Origin: Rhizobium sp. 18065
GTDB lineage: Bacteria > Pseudomonadota > Alphaproteobacteria > Rhizobiales > Rhizobiaceae
DNA: 64,000 nt
Assembly: GCF_902706095.1 (NCBI RefSeq)
Contig: NZ_CACSJP010000003.1
Coordinates: forward strand, 496,001-560,000
Direction of reading: 5' to 3'
Under the pieces are notes generated by a model. It saw nothing but the letters and a program-made list of their open reading frames with translations, searched no databases and was not told the DNA's origin. The first letter of the stretch is position 1. Each line of letters begins with the position of its first letter. Shown one piece after another: positions 1 to 8,382 of the stretch. Made by a program: the position numbers and the translations under genes.

Positions 1-295
1 TGGAGATCGGCAGATGCGGACCGTGCTGTTCGGTGGAGGCGATTGGCAGGATGGCGATGGTCCGGTCAACCGAAAGATGGGCAAAATCGCCCGTATTCAG
101 TTCGTTCCAGAAAAATGGTTTTCCCATGCCCGCGTCCGCCCTTGCCTCATGATCCATCCGAGGAATACGGGAAGATGGTAGGCAAGGAAAAGCATCAATT
201 TGCGCCCAGCATGATGCTTTTTTGCGCGCGCAGACCTGATTGCGGACACGGATTGTTGCTCGGATAACTTCTCTGGGCGCGCGCACAAGCGCGCA
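1..295. other. Left-edge stretch with no supported gene
   Basis: Short reading frames exist on both strands but none has a convincing ribosome binding site or a recognisable product. The segment just left of the AraC gene stop is a run of GCGC steps (about 276-294) that can fold back on itself, but there is no T-run after it on the - strand, so I do not call a terminator. Confidence 0.5.
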
Positions 296-1240
296 CTATA
301 ATCGTATACCGTGCAGTGATGGCGGTGCGATCACCGATTTTGCCCGGATGCGGGCTGCCTTTCGATAGGCGCGGGGCGTCAGGCCCGTTTCCATCCGAAA
401 ATACCGGTTGAAGTTCGAGAGATTGTTGAAACCGGCCTCGAAGCAGATGTCGGTGATCGGCATCTCGCTTTCCGACAGGAGGGTCCGAGCCCGCCAGACG
501 CGCAGCGACCGGCTGTAGTCGGAGAAATTCATGCCGGTCAGCCTGCGGAACGCCCGTGAGAAAGCGGATGGCTCAAGATCGACCTCTGTGGCCACTTCAT
601 GCATCTGCGCGCCCGGGTTCGACTGCATGATCTGGATCGCCCGGTCGATCCTGCGATGCCGCCTGTCCGACAACTGGTTGTAGACGGAGATGAAGTGCTC
701 GCTGGCCAGCAGACGTTTCTGTGGGGCGGCCTCGATGGCGTTGAGGATCTCGATGAACAGGCCCAGACCGCTGCCGTTTCCGGCAGTTTGAAGTTCGAGC
801 AGCCTGGCGCCGATTTCATGCGCTTCCGGGCCGAGGATCTCGACGCCACGCTCCGCCATCGGTTTCATCCGGTGCAGCACCTCGAATTCCGGACAGATGG
901 CCCGGACACTCATCAGCGCTTCCGCATCGAACTGCAGGACCATGTCGCGTCCGGGCAGGTCGGGTGCGCCGGGGGTGATCCAGTTATGCGGCAGATTGGT
1001 GCCCGCCAGCACCAGATGGCCGGGTTTGAATGGGCCGATATAATCTCCGACATAGGCAAAGCCGTTGGCATCGGGAATGAAATGGATCTCCCATTCGGGA
1101 TGATAGTTCCAGATGCATATCGGATTTGGGTAATCGTCCCGGCGGATCAGATAGGACGTGCCGCCCGGCAGCACGATCTGCTCTCGCGTCGCCGTGAAAG
1201 TGTCCGAAACCGAGAGCGGGAAATCTGATGCAATTGGCAT
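296..1240 (-). CDS. AraC-family transcriptional regulator
   Basis: A 314-residue regulator. Residues about 25-95 form a cupin-like sensor half. Residues about 198-297 form the AraC/XylS double helix-turn-helix, with the typical second-helix pattern around FEAGFNNLSNFNRYFR and a TGLTPRAYR end. The open frame runs far upstream of residue 1 across the divergent binding-protein gene, but that extension is a shadow. The ATG at 1240, which begins MPIASDFPL, is the natural start because it places the cupin at the N-terminus. The gene is divergent from the CUT1 importer, with 138 bp between the two starts, so it most likely activates that operon in response to the imported sugar or polyol. The family is certain; the inducer is unknown. 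Confidence 0.92.
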   Translation of the reverse strand: MPIASDFPLSVSDTFTATREQIVLPGGTSYLIRRDDYPNPICIWNYHPEWEIHFIPDANGFAYVGDYIGPFKPGHLVLAGTNLPHNWITPGAPDLPGRDMVLQFDAEALMSVRAICPEFEVLHRMKPMAERGVEILGPEAHEIGARLLELQTAGNGSGLGLFIEILNAIEAAPQKRLLASEHFISVYNQLSDRRHRRIDRAIQIMQSNPGAQMHEVATEVDLEPSAFSRAFRRLTGMNFSDYSRSLRVWRARTLLSESEMPITDICFEAGFNNLSNFNRYFRMETGLTPRAYRKAARIRAKSVIAPPSLHGIRL

Positions 1241-1378
1241 GGATGGACTCGTGTTGCAGTGCAAAAATGTCAATATAGTATCAATTATCCAGCGAAGGTA
1301 AACTAGTTCAGGCCCCTCTGTTGCGCAAAATAGCCCCCGTAGATGGCGAGGGAGTTTTGCCATCCGAGGGAGGAAATC
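1241..1378. promoter_or_regulatory. Divergent regulatory region, AraC gene / CUT1 operon
   Basis: The region is AT-richer than the genes on both sides and separates the two divergent starts. It contains a small inverted repeat TTGC-AGT-GCAA at 1254-1264 and AT-rich hexamers near 1268-1290. No exact promoter can be fixed by eye. The importer gene has a strong Shine-Dalgarno, GAGGGAGGAAAT, at 1366-1377. Confidence 0.5.
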
Positions 1379-2629
1379 ATGAAATTCAACAGCCTCCGCG
1401 CCGGCTGCGCGGTGATCGCCATTCTTGCGGCTTCGAACGCATTTGCCGCTGCCCAGTGCAGCGAAGACGTGCGCATCCTGGCACAGCCGCGTGACGGACT
1501 GACACTTCTCGAGGACTATGTCGACGAGTTCGAGAAGCTCTCCGGCGCCGGTTTCGAGATCAGCTATCTCAACGAAAACGACCGCCGTGCCAAGTCGCAG
1601 GCCGACGCGTCTACCGTCGGAAGCTTCGACGTCTATTATGTCGACGAGGCCAATCTTGCCCTGTTCGCCTCTTCGGGCTGGATCGTTCCGCTCGAAGGTT
1701 TCTACCCGGCCGAGTATGACTACAAGGATTTCGACGCCGGCATGCGGGCGGCCGCCACCTATGATGGCAAGCAGTGGTTCGCTCCGGTGCAGGGCGGTGG
1801 CGACCTGATGGTCTATCGTACGGACCTGCTGGAAAAAGCGGGCATCGCACCGCCAAAGACCTGGGACGAATATTTCGCCGCCGTCCAGAAACTGCATGAT
1901 CCGGACAACGGTGTCTACGGCACGGCCCTGCGCGGCCAGCGTGGTTCTGGCGCGAATGTCTGGCGCTGGATGCCATTCTTCAAGGCCAATGGCGGCGAGT
2001 GGTACAAGGACGGCAAGCCGGCCTTCAATTCCGAAGCCGCAGTGAAGGCGACCCAGACCTATCTCGACCTGTTCAAGTATTCGGCTCCGGGCACGCAGAC
2101 CGGTTCCTGGGACGAGTCGACCGGTGCTTTCCGGGCAGGAAAGGTCGCGATCATCATTGAATCCGCGCCGCTCGGCGGCATGTCCGTCGACAAGGCGCAG
2201 AGCCAGGTGGCCGACAAGGTGGCCTTCTCCGTGCCCCCGTCGCCGCTGCCGGGTGGCGGCTACGCCCATGGCTTTGCCATCGCGTCGAAGGCCAATGCGA
2301 CCGAGGAGGAGAAGGCCTGCGCCGGCCTGTTCGTCGCCTGGGCAACCTCCAAGGAGCAGGAAGCGCGTCGCCTCGCCGCCGGCCAGCCGGGCGAGTTGAC
2401 CCGCACCAGCACCTATCAGAGCCCGGAATATGCCGCGACATTTGGCCAGAACCTCGCCGATGCAATGGCCGCCACCGGCGCGAAGACGGAAGTCACCTTC
2501 TGGCAGGATCCGCGCTGGCAGGAGCTGGGCAACCAGTGGGGCATCATGCTCGAAGAGCTGATCACCGGCAGCCGCACCGACATCAAGGCGACGCTTGCCG
2601 AACTCGAGACCTTCGCCGCCAAACTCTGA
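1379..2629 (+). CDS. ABC transporter substrate-binding protein, family 1 (CUT1)
   Basis: A 416-residue periplasmic sugar-binding lipid-free protein. It starts at ATG 1379 behind the Shine-Dalgarno GAGGGAGG; a frame opening 36 bp upstream adds residues that would break the signal peptide. Residues 1-23 are a signal peptide, with cleavage after an AFA motif. The mature part has the family-1 fold: FDVYYVDEANL in lobe 1, a PKTWDEYFAAVQKL hinge segment typical of MalE-like proteins, and a YAHGFAIASKA segment. Two CUT1 permeases, a dehydrogenase and the ATPase follow in the same direction. The substrate is inferred to be a polyol or monosaccharide from the dehydrogenase; it cannot be read directly from the sequence. 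Confidence 0.9.
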   Translation: MKFNSLRAGCAVIAILAASNAFAAAQCSEDVRILAQPRDGLTLLEDYVDEFEKLSGAGFEISYLNENDRRAKSQADASTVGSFDVYYVDEANLALFASSGWIVPLEGFYPAEYDYKDFDAGMRAAATYDGKQWFAPVQGGGDLMVYRTDLLEKAGIAPPKTWDEYFAAVQKLHDPDNGVYGTALRGQRGSGANVWRWMPFFKANGGEWYKDGKPAFNSEAAVKATQTYLDLFKYSAPGTQTGSWDESTGAFRAGKVAIIIESAPLGGMSVDKAQSQVADKVAFSVPPSPLPGGGYAHGFAIASKANATEEEKACAGLFVAWATSKEQEARRLAAGQPGELTRTSTYQSPEYAATFGQNLADAMAATGAKTEVTFWQDPRWQELGNQWGIMLEELITGSRTDIKATLAELETFAAKL

Positions 2630-2649
2630 CGTCTCCCAAGCCGTCAACT

Positions 2650-2677
2650 GGGCGCGTCGCACGGCGCGCCCTTTTTT
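2650..2677 (+). terminator. Intrinsic terminator/attenuator between binding protein and permease
   Basis: GGGCGCG at 2650-2656 pairs with CGCGCCC at 2665-2671 and is followed at once by six T residues (2672-2677). It lies 20 bp after the binding-protein stop and 19 bp before the permease start. It therefore probably acts as a leaky terminator that gives more binding protein than membrane components. Confidence 0.8.
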
Positions 2678-2695
2678 CCCATCCGAGGATTTGCC

Positions 2696-3559
2696 ATGCG
2701 CCGCGGCCGTTCGCTGCCTTACGTCTTTCTTGGCCCCACTTTGGGCATCCTGATCGTCCTCGCTCTCGTGCCGACGATCTATGCGATCAATATTTCCCTA
2801 CAGAACCGCACGCTCGCACAGCCGCAGGCGGACTATGTCTGGTTCGCCAATTATCTGGCGCTGCTCTCCGATGCCCGTTTTCTGAATGCGCTCTGGGTGT
2901 CGTTCAAGTGGGAGATCCTCAGCGTTTCCGCAACCATGGTCACGGGGCTTGCGTTGGGCATCGCGATGTTCGAGGCCGCCAGCCTGCGCATGCGCAACAT
3001 TCTCTGCGTGCTGTTCATCATCCCGGTCCTGCTGCCGCGTGTCTGTGCCGCATTTGTGTGGAAGTTCGCCTTTCACCCGCTCTATGGCGCGCTGACCTGG
3101 CCGGTCCGGGAACTGACCGGCATCACGCCCGACATCCTGTCGACACCGCTCGGTGCGCTGCTCGCGGTCGCCTTTGTCGATGTCTGGCAATGGGGCCTGT
3201 TCTTCGCCGTGATCATCCTGAAACTGCTGGAATCACTGCCACCGCAACCGCTTGAGGCGGCCCGGATCGACCGTGCGAGCCGTTTCGAGATCCACCGCTT
3301 CATCACGCTGCCGATGCTGAAGGCGCCGTTGATCAGCCTGCTGCTGGTCAAGGCGATCGAAAGCCTGCGCTCCTTCGATCTTGTCTATGTCATGACGCGG
3401 GGCGGTCCTGGCATCTCGACCGAGACACTCGATATGTATGCCTATTCGCAAGGCTTCATCGAATCCGGCAAGATTTCCTATGCCTCGTCGATGGCGGTCA
3501 TCATGATGGTGCTGACCATCGTCACCTTCACCTTCACCTGGAAGAGGCTGAACCGATGA
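2696..3559 (+). CDS. CUT1 sugar ABC permease, MalF type
   Basis: A 287-residue inner-membrane permease with about six transmembrane segments; the first is residues 8-30. The ATPase-docking EAA loop is EAARIDRAS at residues 187-195. The start at 2696 follows the intercistronic terminator, with a GAGG Shine-Dalgarno a few bases upstream. Its last four bases overlap the start of the MalG-type partner (ATGA), so the two permeases are translationally coupled and should form the heterodimeric channel. Confidence 0.92.
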   Translation: MRRGRSLPYVFLGPTLGILIVLALVPTIYAINISLQNRTLAQPQADYVWFANYLALLSDARFLNALWVSFKWEILSVSATMVTGLALGIAMFEAASLRMRNILCVLFIIPVLLPRVCAAFVWKFAFHPLYGALTWPVRELTGITPDILSTPLGALLAVAFVDVWQWGLFFAVIILKLLESLPPQPLEAARIDRASRFEIHRFITLPMLKAPLISLLLVKAIESLRSFDLVYVMTRGGPGISTETLDMYAYSQGFIESGKISYASSMAVIMMVLTIVTFTFTWKRLNR

Positions 3560-4374
3560 AGCTCTCGACCCTGCTGCTCAAGCTGCTTCTGCTCTTTGCG
3601 GCAGCGCTTGTGGTCCTGCCGCTGCTCTGGACCCTGCTCAACGCCTTCAAGACCAATGCCGACCTGCTGGTTTCGACGCCGAAACTGGTCTTCCAGCCGG
3701 TATGGGACAATATGAGCTATGTGCTCAATCGCCGATCCGTGGCCCGCGCACTGACCAATTCGCTGATCATCTGCTCGAGCGCCGTCGTGCTCGGCGCCCT
3801 GCTCGGTGTGCCGGCGGCTTACGTCATCGCACGCTTCAAGAACCGTCTGACGGCCGAGGCGCAGTTTTTTGTCCTGTCGCTGCGCTTCCTGCCGCCGGTG
3901 GCGATCGCCATTCCGATGCTGGTCATCTGGCTCGGCCTCGATCTCTACGACACGCGGTTCTCACTGATCGTCACCTATCTGATCGTGACGGCCTCGATCA
4001 CTATCTGGTTGTCTGTGCCGGCCTTCGAGCGCGTCAGCCTGCATGTCGAGGAGGCGGCCCGCGTCGACGGACTTGGGCCTTACGCTACCTTCTTCCGCAT
4101 CGCGCTGCCGATCGCAAGGTTCCAGGTCTTCGGCGCCATCGCCTTCTCCTTCGTGCTGGTGTGGAACGAGTTCCTGCTCGCCATGATGCTCACCACGTCC
4201 CAGGCGAAGACGCTGCCGATCATCGCGTCGGAAATGTCTCAGCTCGGCATGAACGTGCCCTGGGGAATCCTCAACGCCGCCGTCGTCCTGTTGTCGCTGC
4301 CGCCGCTGATCCTGCTCGGGGTGATGGCCGGCGGTCTCAATGCCGCATTTTCCAAGAAAACTGATCAAGGTTGA
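3556..4374 (+). CDS. CUT1 sugar ABC permease, MalG type
   Basis: A 272-residue permease with an N-terminal membrane helix (residues 6-29) and five or more further helices. The EAA loop is EEAARVDG at residues 165-172, followed by the usual FFRIALP run. The start codon overlaps the stop of the MalF-type gene by four bases. The length and the C-terminal cytoplasmic tail fit the MalG half of a CUT1 importer. The polyol dehydrogenase gene starts 5 bp downstream. Confidence 0.92.
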   Translation: MKLSTLLLKLLLLFAAALVVLPLLWTLLNAFKTNADLLVSTPKLVFQPVWDNMSYVLNRRSVARALTNSLIICSSAVVLGALLGVPAAYVIARFKNRLTAEAQFFVLSLRFLPPVAIAIPMLVIWLGLDLYDTRFSLIVTYLIVTASITIWLSVPAFERVSLHVEEAARVDGLGPYATFFRIALPIARFQVFGAIAFSFVLVWNEFLLAMMLTTSQAKTLPIIASEMSQLGMNVPWGILNAAVVLLSLPPLILLGVMAGGLNAAFSKKTDQG

Positions 4375-4379
4375 CCTCC

Positions 4380-5426
4380 ATGAAAGCTCTTGTCCTCGAA
4401 CGCGTCGGCGAACTGTCCCTGCGCGACATCGATCTCCCCCAGGCCATGGGTCCCGATGACGTTCGCATCAAAATACACACGGTCGGCGTCTGCGGCAGCG
4501 ATGTGCACTATTACACGCATGGGCATATCGGCGATTTTGTCGTCAATCAGCCCATGGTGCTCGGCCACGAAGCGGCCGGAACCGTGACGGAGGTTGGCGC
4601 CAATGTCACGAACCTGAAGCCCGGCGATCGGGTCTGCATGGAGCCGGGCATCCCCGACCCGAAGTCGCGTGCCTCGCGCCTTGGCCTCTACAATGTCGAT
4701 CCCGCCGTGACGTTCTGGGCGACACCGCCGGTGCATGGCGTGCTCTGCCCGGAAACGGTGCATCCGGCCGGCTTCACCTACAAACTGCCGGACAATGTCT
4801 CCTTTGCCGAAGGTGCAATGGTCGAGCCGTTCGCGGTCGGCATGCAGGCCGCCACACGCGCCCGCATCACCCCCGGCGACACGGCGGTTGTCACCGGCTG
4901 CGGCACGATCGGCATCATGGTGGCGCTGGCGGCGCTTGCCGGCGGTTGCTCTCGGGTGCTGATCTCGGATCTTTCGGAGACGAAACTCAAGCTGGCCGAG
5001 ACCTATGACGGGATTACCGGTATCAATCTGCGCGAACGCAACCTCGCCGAGGCCGTCGATGAAGCGACGGAAGGCTGGGGTGCCGACATCGTCTTCGAAT
5101 GCTCGGGAGCGGCTGCTGCCGTTGCCGATCTTTTCAAGGTCGTGCGCCCCGGCGGAACGGTGGTCCTGGTCGGCCTGCCCCCTGGACCGGTGCCGGTGGA
5201 CCTCGCCGCTGCCTGCTTCCGCGAATGCCGTATCGAGACCGTGTTTCGCTACGCCAATGTCTTCGATCGGGCGTTGGCCTTGATTGCTGCCGACAAGGTG
5301 GACCTCAAGCCGCTGGTGTCGGGGACCTATGGTTTCGATCAGTCGATTGCTGCCTTTGAGCGCGCAGCCGAAGGACGCCCGGAGGACGTCAAGCTGCAGA
5401 TCATTCTGGATGGGGAGGGCAACTGA
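4380..5426 (+). CDS. Zinc-dependent polyol (sorbitol/xylitol-type) dehydrogenase
   Basis: A 348-residue medium-chain dehydrogenase that should oxidise a polyol to a ketose with NAD(P). Catalytic zinc ligands are visible as C38 (in GVCGSDVH), H63-E64 (in GHEAAG) and E149. The nucleotide-binding GCGTIG motif is at 173-178. The four-cysteine structural zinc loop of many relatives is absent (residues about 90-105 hold none), as in animal sorbitol dehydrogenase. I chose ATG 4380 over an in-frame TTG nine bases earlier that overlaps the permease stop. It sits inside the importer operon between permease and ATPase, so the imported compound is probably its substrate. Confidence 0.88.
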   Translation: MKALVLERVGELSLRDIDLPQAMGPDDVRIKIHTVGVCGSDVHYYTHGHIGDFVVNQPMVLGHEAAGTVTEVGANVTNLKPGDRVCMEPGIPDPKSRASRLGLYNVDPAVTFWATPPVHGVLCPETVHPAGFTYKLPDNVSFAEGAMVEPFAVGMQAATRARITPGDTAVVTGCGTIGIMVALAALAGGCSRVLISDLSETKLKLAETYDGITGINLRERNLAEAVDEATEGWGADIVFECSGAAAAVADLFKVVRPGGTVVLVGLPPGPVPVDLAAACFRECRIETVFRYANVFDRALALIAADKVDLKPLVSGTYGFDQSIAAFERAAEGRPEDVKLQIILDGEGN

Positions 5427-6475
5427 TGGCGACCGTCGAATGCCGCGGCATAGCCAAGACCTATGGCGCACTCGAAGTCATGCGCGACTTCGATCTCAAG
5501 GTCGAGGATCACGAGTTTGTTGTCTTTCTCGGCCCGTCCGGTTGCGGCAAGTCGACCATGCTGCGCATGATCGCGGGCCTTGAAGAGATTTCCGGCGGTG
5601 ACCTGCTGATCGGTGGCCAGAGGATGAACGATCGCGATCCCGGTGACCGGGGTATCGCGATGGTCTTCCAGAACTATGCGCTCTATCCGCATATGAGCGT
5701 GCGTGAGAACATCACCTTCGGGCTGGAGCGCGCAGGCGTCGGCAAGGCCGCAATCGACGGGCGTCTGGCGCCTGTCGTTGATGCACTCGGTCTCGGCGTC
5801 TATCTGTCGCGCAAGCCGACGGAACTGTCCGGCGGCCAGCAGCAGCGCGTCGCTATCGCACGCGCAATGATCAAGACGCCGGAAGTCTTTCTCTTCGACG
5901 AACCGCTCTCCAACCTTGACGCCAAGCTGCGCGGCAGCCTGCGGGTCGAGATCGCGCGGCTGCATCGCGATCTGAAGACGACGAGCATCTATGTTACGCA
6001 TGACCAGCTTGAGGCGATGACTCTCGCCGACCGGATCGTCCTGATGAAGGATGGCCGCATCGAGCAGATGGGCACGCCTGAGGAAATCTACCAGTCGCCG
6101 GCGACCGTCTTTGCCGCAGGCTTCATCGGTACGCCGAACATGAATTTTTTGCCGCTGCAGATGGTCGACGGTGTTCTGAGTGACGATCTCGTCCGCTTCC
6201 AGGCCCCGACCGGCATCCGTGCAGGCGCGGTCACGGTCGGCATCCGGCCCGGTGCGTTCCGTGTCAGTGACCAGGCGCAGGCGTTTCGCGGTACCGTCGA
6301 GCGCAACGAGTTTCACGGAGAGACGCGGCTGGTCAGCCTGCGCAACGATCTGCACGAAATCAATATCGCGGTGCCGGCGTCCAGCGTGTTGAGGCTGGGC
6401 GAGGTTGTCGGAGTGGACGTCGAAGCGCGGGATCTGCACGTATTTGATCCGGCAACCGGCAAGCGCTTGAATTGA
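5426..6475 (+). CDS. CUT1 sugar ABC ATPase (MalK/UgpC type)
   Basis: A 349-residue ATPase that powers the CUT1 importer. Walker A GPSGCGKST is at 36-44, the Q-loop in VFQNYALYP at about 80-88, the signature LSGGQ at 134-138 and Walker B VFLFDEP at 154-160. A regulatory C-terminal domain of the TOBE type covers roughly residues 240-349. Its ATG overlaps the dehydrogenase TGA by one base, so translation is coupled. It is the last gene of the operon. No clear terminator follows; only a short CGGGG/CCCCG stem without a T-run is present near 6495-6515. Confidence 0.93.
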   Translation: MATVECRGIAKTYGALEVMRDFDLKVEDHEFVVFLGPSGCGKSTMLRMIAGLEEISGGDLLIGGQRMNDRDPGDRGIAMVFQNYALYPHMSVRENITFGLERAGVGKAAIDGRLAPVVDALGLGVYLSRKPTELSGGQQQRVAIARAMIKTPEVFLFDEPLSNLDAKLRGSLRVEIARLHRDLKTTSIYVTHDQLEAMTLADRIVLMKDGRIEQMGTPEEIYQSPATVFAAGFIGTPNMNFLPLQMVDGVLSDDLVRFQAPTGIRAGAVTVGIRPGAFRVSDQAQAFRGTVERNEFHGETRLVSLRNDLHEINIAVPASSVLRLGEVVGVDVEARDLHVFDPATGKRLN

Positions 6476-6582
6476 AGTCGGAGTGTGCTCGCGGGGGTTG
6501 ATCGATCCCCGGCTGCGCCTGCCCTACCTCTCCGAAATGGGACGGCTCCGTACCGGCTCATTCGCTGAGATCTCTGGTGAAG

Positions 6583-6621
6583 CCGCGTTCAATGTTGACA
6601 TGTTGCCGACATTGAACGCGG
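6583..6621. repeat. Perfect 13-bp inverted repeat
   Basis: CCGCGTTCAATGT at 6583-6595 is exactly complementary to ACATTGAACGCGG at 6609-6621, with a 13-base loop. There is no T-run on either side, and the nearest upstream stop codon is over 100 bp away. It could be a late terminator, a protein-binding site or a remnant of a mobile palindromic element. Confidence 0.85.
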
Positions 6622-7153
6622 TGTCGGGAATGCCACACGCCAGCGTGGCTCAACCATACTGCGATCCCTCCGGTCATAAGAGGCCACAACCAGCGGGTCA
6701 GTAGCAATTGGCAATCAATCGCGCGTGATATCCGCCGCGCATTTTCGCGGCTGTACCGAGCGATACGACGATCATTTGCCGTTGCGAGGAGGTCAACGCG
6801 GGCACGTTTCGGTCGATCGTCAAGGATGCTCCGTCGGTCTCTCCCAGGCTAAGGCCTTTGCACGGTCTGGCATGGGCGCCTGTCAGGGACGGGTTTGCGG
6901 GTTGATTGTCTTCCAGTTGATCGCAAGCGAAACCGACCGGCCGATCGATACGGAAGATGAGACGTTGATGATTGGCGGCAGCTGGGAAGACGTCGGATTC
7001 GATCTCGGCACCACAATCGATGTCAAACGCCGAAGTGCCAATGACGCCCTGCGTTTCTTCTCCTGCTTGAAGAAGGCTCGCATTATCCGCAGTTGGTCAG
7101 CACCACGGATCATAACGCCCTCTCTTTCCATCTTGCACCGGACGATGCGATAT

Positions 7154-7171
7154 TTATTTCATAGGAAATAA
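7154..7171. promoter_or_regulatory. Candidate operator upstream of the CUT2/polyol operon
   Basis: TTATTTC-ATAG-GAAATAA is a perfect 7-bp inverted repeat. It lies just upstream of a TTGACG hexamer (about 7188-7193) that could be a -35 element, about 115 bp before the binding-protein start. A site for the operon's own SorC-family regulator or for a global regulator would be expected at such a place. The assignment is inferred from position only. Confidence 0.45.
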
Positions 7172-7285
7172 TATCTTGCAATCCTCTTGACGTCTGATTG
7201 AGTCATCATTAGGAGTAAGGCTGCAACAAATACCTAGAGCGGAAATTTATTGCATTTCTGGTTTGACCATTCCTGGGAGGGGAAG

Positions 7286-8296
7286 ATGTTGAAATACCTG
7301 AAGAGGGCCTTGGGCCTTGGCGTGGCTGCATTTGTTGTCGGCGCTGCTGTTTCACCAGCCAGCGCCAACGGTAAATTTGCCTGTGAGCCCGGCGAAACCT
7401 ATGTGATGAATGTGATGGTATCGGCGCATCCGTATTGGGTGCCGGTTTTCGAGGGTTTCAAACAGGCGGCTGAATCGCTGGGCTGCGAAGCGGTTTTCTC
7501 CGGGACGCCGGATTATGATATCACCAAGCAGATCGCGTCCTTCGAGCAGGATCTGGTCAAAAAGCCCAAGGGCATCCTGCTGCACCCGATGCAGGCGGAC
7601 CCGTTCATCGAGCCGATCAATAAGGCCATCGAGTCAGGCGTGTCGATCACCACCTTTGCCGCTGACTCGCCCAAGTCGAAGCGGACCGCCTACATTACCT
7701 CGGACAACGTGGCCGAGGCCAAGTTCGCATCCGAGGAAATCGTCAAACAGCTTGGTGCCAAGGGCGAGTTCGCCGTGCTGGAGAACCCTGGCCAGAGCAA
7801 TCACGACCTGCGCGTCACCGCCCTCGTCGACTACATGGGCAGCACCTATCCCGAGATGAAGCTGGTTGCACGCCAGGCGACGAACCAGGACGCCAATGCC
7901 GCCTATCAGGCCGTCTCGGCCATGCTTCAGGCCAATCCGAACCTCGGTGCCTTGTGGATCCCCGAGGCCGGCTCGGCCGAAGGCGCAGTCACCGCCGTGC
8001 TGGAAGCCAAGAAGAACGTGCTGATCATTCACGCGGACATCACACCCACCACGCTTGATCACATCAAGGCGGGCAATATCCATATGGCCATCAACCCGAA
8101 CCAGGGCGTTCAGGGCTTCATGGGTTTCGTCAACACCTTCCTTGGTGCCCATCCCGATCTGCTGGATCCGTTCAACGACTACAAGCTGTCGGGTTTCAAC
8201 CCGCTTCAGGTCCCGTCGATGGACAATGGCTTTGCGGTCATCACCAAGGCCAATGCAGATGCCTTCGACCTCAATGAATACATGAAAAACCGCTGA
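7286..8296 (+). CDS. CUT2 sugar ABC substrate-binding protein (RbsB-like)
   Basis: A 336-residue periplasmic binding protein of the ribose/autoinducer-2 type. ATG 7286 lies behind GGGAGGGGAAG; a frame starting 36 bp upstream lacks such a site. Residues 1-26 are a signal peptide (cleavage near PASA). The mature protein has the type I periplasmic fold: an N-lobe with VMVSAHPYWVPVFEGFKQA, the DYDITKQIASFEQDLVKKP segment, and a VTAVLEAKKNVLIIHADITP segment in the C-lobe. It heads a + strand operon with an RbsA-like ATPase and an RbsC-like permease, then six catabolic or regulatory genes. The ligand is probably the polyol or rare sugar degraded by those enzymes. Confidence 0.9.
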   Translation: MLKYLKRALGLGVAAFVVGAAVSPASANGKFACEPGETYVMNVMVSAHPYWVPVFEGFKQAAESLGCEAVFSGTPDYDITKQIASFEQDLVKKPKGILLHPMQADPFIEPINKAIESGVSITTFAADSPKSKRTAYITSDNVAEAKFASEEIVKQLGAKGEFAVLENPGQSNHDLRVTALVDYMGSTYPEMKLVARQATNQDANAAYQAVSAMLQANPNLGALWIPEAGSAEGAVTAVLEAKKNVLIIHADITPTTLDHIKAGNIHMAINPNQGVQGFMGFVNTFLGAHPDLLDPFNDYKLSGFNPLQVPSMDNGFAVITKANADAFDLNEYMKNR

Positions 8297-8308
8297 TTTC
8301 GCGGCAAT

Positions 8309-8339
8309 CGTCCCGGCAGGCAATATTGCGGCCGGGACG
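8309..8339 (+). repeat. Intercistronic hairpin after the CUT2 binding-protein gene
   Basis: CGTCCCGGC at 8309-8317 pairs perfectly with GCCGGGACG at 8331-8339. The loop itself contains the perfect palindrome GCAATATTGC (8320-8329). It starts 13 bp after the stop codon and has no T-run. An mRNA-stabilising or processing hairpin between binding protein and ATPase is more likely than a terminator. Confidence 0.7.
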
Positions 8340-8382
8340 GAAAATATCGATGGCACTGCGAGGGCGGAGGGCGGAGGGCGTG

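Larger units (their letters stand above)
6476..7285. other. Gene-poor 0.8-kb gap between two sugar operons
   Basis: Only short frames occur here, for example 6725-7171 (+) and 6883-7131 (-). Neither has a ribosome binding site or a product I recognise. The base composition is less coding-like than the flanking genes, so the gap may be a decayed gene plus a promoter region. It holds the perfect inverted repeat at 6583-6621 and the candidate operator at 7154-7171. Confidence 0.55.

Noticed and set aside
1241..2662. Long - strand frame continuing the AraC gene across the divergent binding-protein gene
   Set aside because: It is antisense to a well-supported gene with signal peptide and ribosome binding site. 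The AraC protein aligns with its family from the ATG at 1240.
6725..7171. 148-codon + strand frame in the gap before the CUT2 operon
   Set aside because: No ribosome binding site, no recognisable product and it runs into the candidate operator; treated as non-coding or decayed sequence.
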